From Pseudobdellovibrionaceae bacterium (GTDB lineage: Bacteria > Bdellovibrionota > Bdellovibrionia > Bdellovibrionales > Bdellovibrionaceae), in assembly GCA_014376325.1 (NCBI GenBank), contig JACMRP010000067.1, positions 1 to 7,970 on the forward strand: DNA of 7,970 nt. Reading direction: 5' to 3'. A model generated the notes under the pieces. That model made no database searches. It was not told where the DNA came from and saw only the letters and a program-made list of their open reading frames with translations. A program made the translations under genes and the position numbers. Position 1 is the first letter of the stretch, and each line of letters opens with the position of its first letter. This document shows positions 6,102-7,970 of the stretch, piece by piece.

Positions 6102-7970
6102 TTATGCTTTCATTAAGTTTTTGGTCCATTGCTGGATCATGGTGAGTGCGGACTGTTCGGCTCCAGCGAACTGGACTCCGTAAGCGCCGTTCGCTTCGTT
6201 CCACACGACCTGACCTTGGACCTCGAGCATGTCGCGGCCATCGGGGCTCGAGATTTTCATGGTGATGATGCCGCCTTTTTCGAGCGCTTCGTCCGCGCTG
6301 AACGATGCTCCACCAAGAGAGATTGTTCGCAGTGAGCCCACGAGTTCCCGGTCGCCAACTTTGACTCGGATGTCTGAATCCATACGGAAACGTTCGAAGC
6401 GGCGTCTGTTCGCAGGATCACTAGCCGCCTTTGCAAGGGCTCGCTGACGTAGGACCGCCCAAATGATCACGGGTATTAACATCAGGCCGGCAAGCACGCC
6501 CGCTGCATCGAAGGCACCACCACTGGCGTCGCCCGAGCCCGGTCCACGCAAAGCCGCTGCCGAAATTAATCCGCAACCGGTCTTTGGCGTACTCGCCGTA
6601 CTGCGCGCGTCCGCTTGATATACCGGAGAATAATTTGGCTGCGATGCAACCGTCGAAGTACTCGATAGCGACCTGGCGATCAGTGCGTAAGAATTGATTC
6701 GCGCAGAGCTGGACACTTTACCAACTAAACTTGGAACAACGTCGGCGCTAGCCATGATTAGATTTTTAACTTGGTAACCGGTTAATTGCGGCGCTTCTCT
6801 TAAAGCCAAAGCCGCCATTCCGGAAACGAACGGAGTCGCCATGCTTGTGCCGGACATAGTTCCGGTACGATTGTTCGGCAACGTACTCAAAATCAAAACA
6901 CCGGGACTTGCGATATGAACCGATTGTGCGCCGAAGTTTGAAAAGCTTGCGAGATAATCGTAGTCCGTTGTCGCAGCGACAGACATATTGCTTGGTACAT
7001 CGTAATTGGCAGGATACATCGTGACGCTGTCGTTATTTTTACTATTATTACCTGCCGCAGAGGCGATAAAAACACGATTCGAGTAAGCGAAAGTCAAAGC
7101 CTCGTGAAGGGCGCGGCTGTATGAACTTCCGCCCCAAGAGTTATTGATAACTTGCGCGCCATTGTTCACGGCATAATAAATTGCGCTGATCGCGTTCGAA
7201 GTCGTGCCCGAGCCGTTCGCATCTAGAAATTTCAACGGCATGATCCGCATCTTTGCGGTCTCGGTCACCGGTGTAGATAAAATATTTAAGCTGGTACCAA
7301 CGATGATTCCGGCAACGTGCGTCCCGTGCCCATCGTCATCCATAAAATTCGGAGAGTTATCGATAAAGTTCCACCCATTCACGTCGTCGATGTAACCGTT
7401 GTAATCGTCATCAACTCCGTTATTAGGAATTTCTCGTGTGTTGGTCCAAACGGCGCTGGAATTAACGAATACCGGATGATTTTTATCAAGACCCGTGTCG
7501 ACGATCGCAACGATCGGTCGAACGGTGCTGGTGGATTCTGCATTCCAGGCTTCGACGACTTTCACCGCAGCGCCCGATTGCGAATAGGCAGTTGAGGCGG
7601 CAGAGTATTGCTCTAACGCTTGGGCCTCGCCGTTTGCAAATACTTGCGCCGGACTTCCAAGACCCGCTTCTTGATCGGCTGGCTGAGCCGGATTTTCGAA
7701 ATCTGCTTTTCTAAAGATGTAATTTGGTTCGACGTATTCGACGTCGGGATCACTGACTAATTCGTCGTAACTCGCAGCCTGATCTGGACCTGCCTTCAAC
7801 GACATATGGTAAACGTTCATTCGCGGGAAAGAACCTTTCAAGGCAACTTTGCCCTGCATCTTTGAGAGCACGCCGGAAGGACCCGCCATGGACTTGAGCT
7901 TGACGATATATTCGCCCGGCACAACCTCTGGCACGCTTTGCTGAGCTTGCGCAAATGGCAAACCAACAAA
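6102..7970 (-). CDS. Membrane-anchored subtilisin-family (S8) protease with C-terminal PilZ domain (5' end missing)
   Basis: The frame is open to the right edge. The first visible residues FVGLPFAQAQQ look like the end of a Sec signal peptide with an AQA cleavage site. The TTG at 7961 is therefore an internal Leu codon; residues here are counted from it. Order: I9-like propeptide (about 14-84, ending VEYVEPNYIF), linker, S8 domain (about 148-410), Ser/Thr-rich linker with GCG (462-464), transmembrane helix (about 487-504), basic RQRALAK, PilZ domain (about 515-605). The catalytic triad is intact: Asp155 (VAIVDTGLD), His212 (DGHGTHVAG), Ser373 (GTSMATP), with oxyanion Asn305 (AAGNN). An Asp/Asn-rich insert (181-210) resembles calcium-binding loops of related subtilases. 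PilZ shows RxxxR (Arg520, Arg524) and TISLGG (546-551), where Thr replaces the usual Asp/Asn of [DN]xSxxG. The positive-inside rule places the protease in the periplasm and PilZ in the cytoplasm. PilZ usually binds c-di-GMP; control of proteolysis by it is inference. Substrate unknown. Confidence 0.9.
   Translation of the reverse strand, partial: FVGLPFAQAQQSVPEVVPGEYIVKLKSMAGPSGVLSKMQGKVALKGSFPRMNVYHMSLKAGPDQAASYDELVSDPDVEYVEPNYIFRKADFENPAQPADQEAGLGSPAQVFANGEAQALEQYSAASTAYSQSGAAVKVVEAWNAESTSTVRPIVAIVDTGLDKNHPVFVNSSAVWTNTREIPNNGVDDDYNGYIDDVNGWNFIDNSPNFMDDDGHGTHVAGIIVGTSLNILSTPVTETAKMRIMPLKFLDANGSGTTSNAISAIYYAVNNGAQVINNSWGGSSYSRALHEALTFAYSNRVFIASAAGNNSKNNDSVTMYPANYDVPSNMSVAATTDYDYLASFSNFGAQSVHIASPGVLILSTLPNNRTGTMSGTSMATPFVSGMAALALREAPQLTGYQVKNLIMASADVVPSLVGKVSSSARINSYALIARSLSSTSTVASQPNYSPVYQADARSTASTPKTGCGLISAAALRGPGSGDASGGAFDAAGVLAGLMLIPVIIWAVLRQRALAKAASDPANRRRFERFRMDSDIRVKVGDRELVGSLRTISLGGASFSADEALEKGGIITMKISSPDGRDMLEVQGQVVWNEANGAYGVQFAGAEQSALTMIQQWTKNLMKA

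Noticed and set aside
7959..7961. TTG start for the subtilase
   Set aside because: The frame continues as Phe-Val-Gly to the edge, and the visible start is the tail of a signal peptide, so the true start lies beyond the window.

Overview
The window holds six genes of a probably Gram-negative bacterium: two signal-peptide-type exported proteins, a split ABCC-type exporter and an MgtE channel. The base composition is balanced and the coding density is high. A membrane-anchored subtilase joined to a PilZ domain, together with an EGLN-like prolyl hydroxylase, would fit Bdellovibrionota or another former deltaproteobacterial lineage. That placement is inference from gene content, not from a marker gene. 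There is no rRNA, tRNA, CRISPR array, insertion sequence or clear sign of recent transfer, and no gene-free stretch longer than about 135 bases.

Left part, plus strand (1-5569): the 3' end of a 2-oxoglutarate/Fe(II) dioxygenase closely resembling PHD2/EGLN catalytic domains. Then come two overlapping half-transporter genes (346-2172 and 2135-4048). Together they should form one heterodimeric ABC exporter of the MRP/ABCC kind, with one degenerate and one canonical ATP site. About 100 bases later is an mgtE-family Mg2+ channel gene (4151-5569). No terminator is visible between the exporter genes and mgtE, although a weak promoter candidate is.

Right part, minus strand (5575-7970): a small exported protein of unknown function, convergent with mgtE and only 5 bases from its stop, with its own -35-like element. 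Then a strong intrinsic terminator at 6039-6071. Then a long subtilisin-family (S8) protease gene whose 5' end, including most of the signal peptide, lies beyond the right edge.

The protease is the most unusual item. It has the order signal peptide end, I9-like propeptide, complete S8 catalytic domain, Cys-Gly linker, one transmembrane helix and a C-terminal PilZ domain. The predicted topology puts the protease outside the inner membrane and PilZ, a usual c-di-GMP receptor, in the cytoplasm. This suggests second-messenger control of an envelope protease, although the PilZ motif is not fully canonical. The genes otherwise look like an ordinary envelope and transport neighbourhood with no evident shared pathway.
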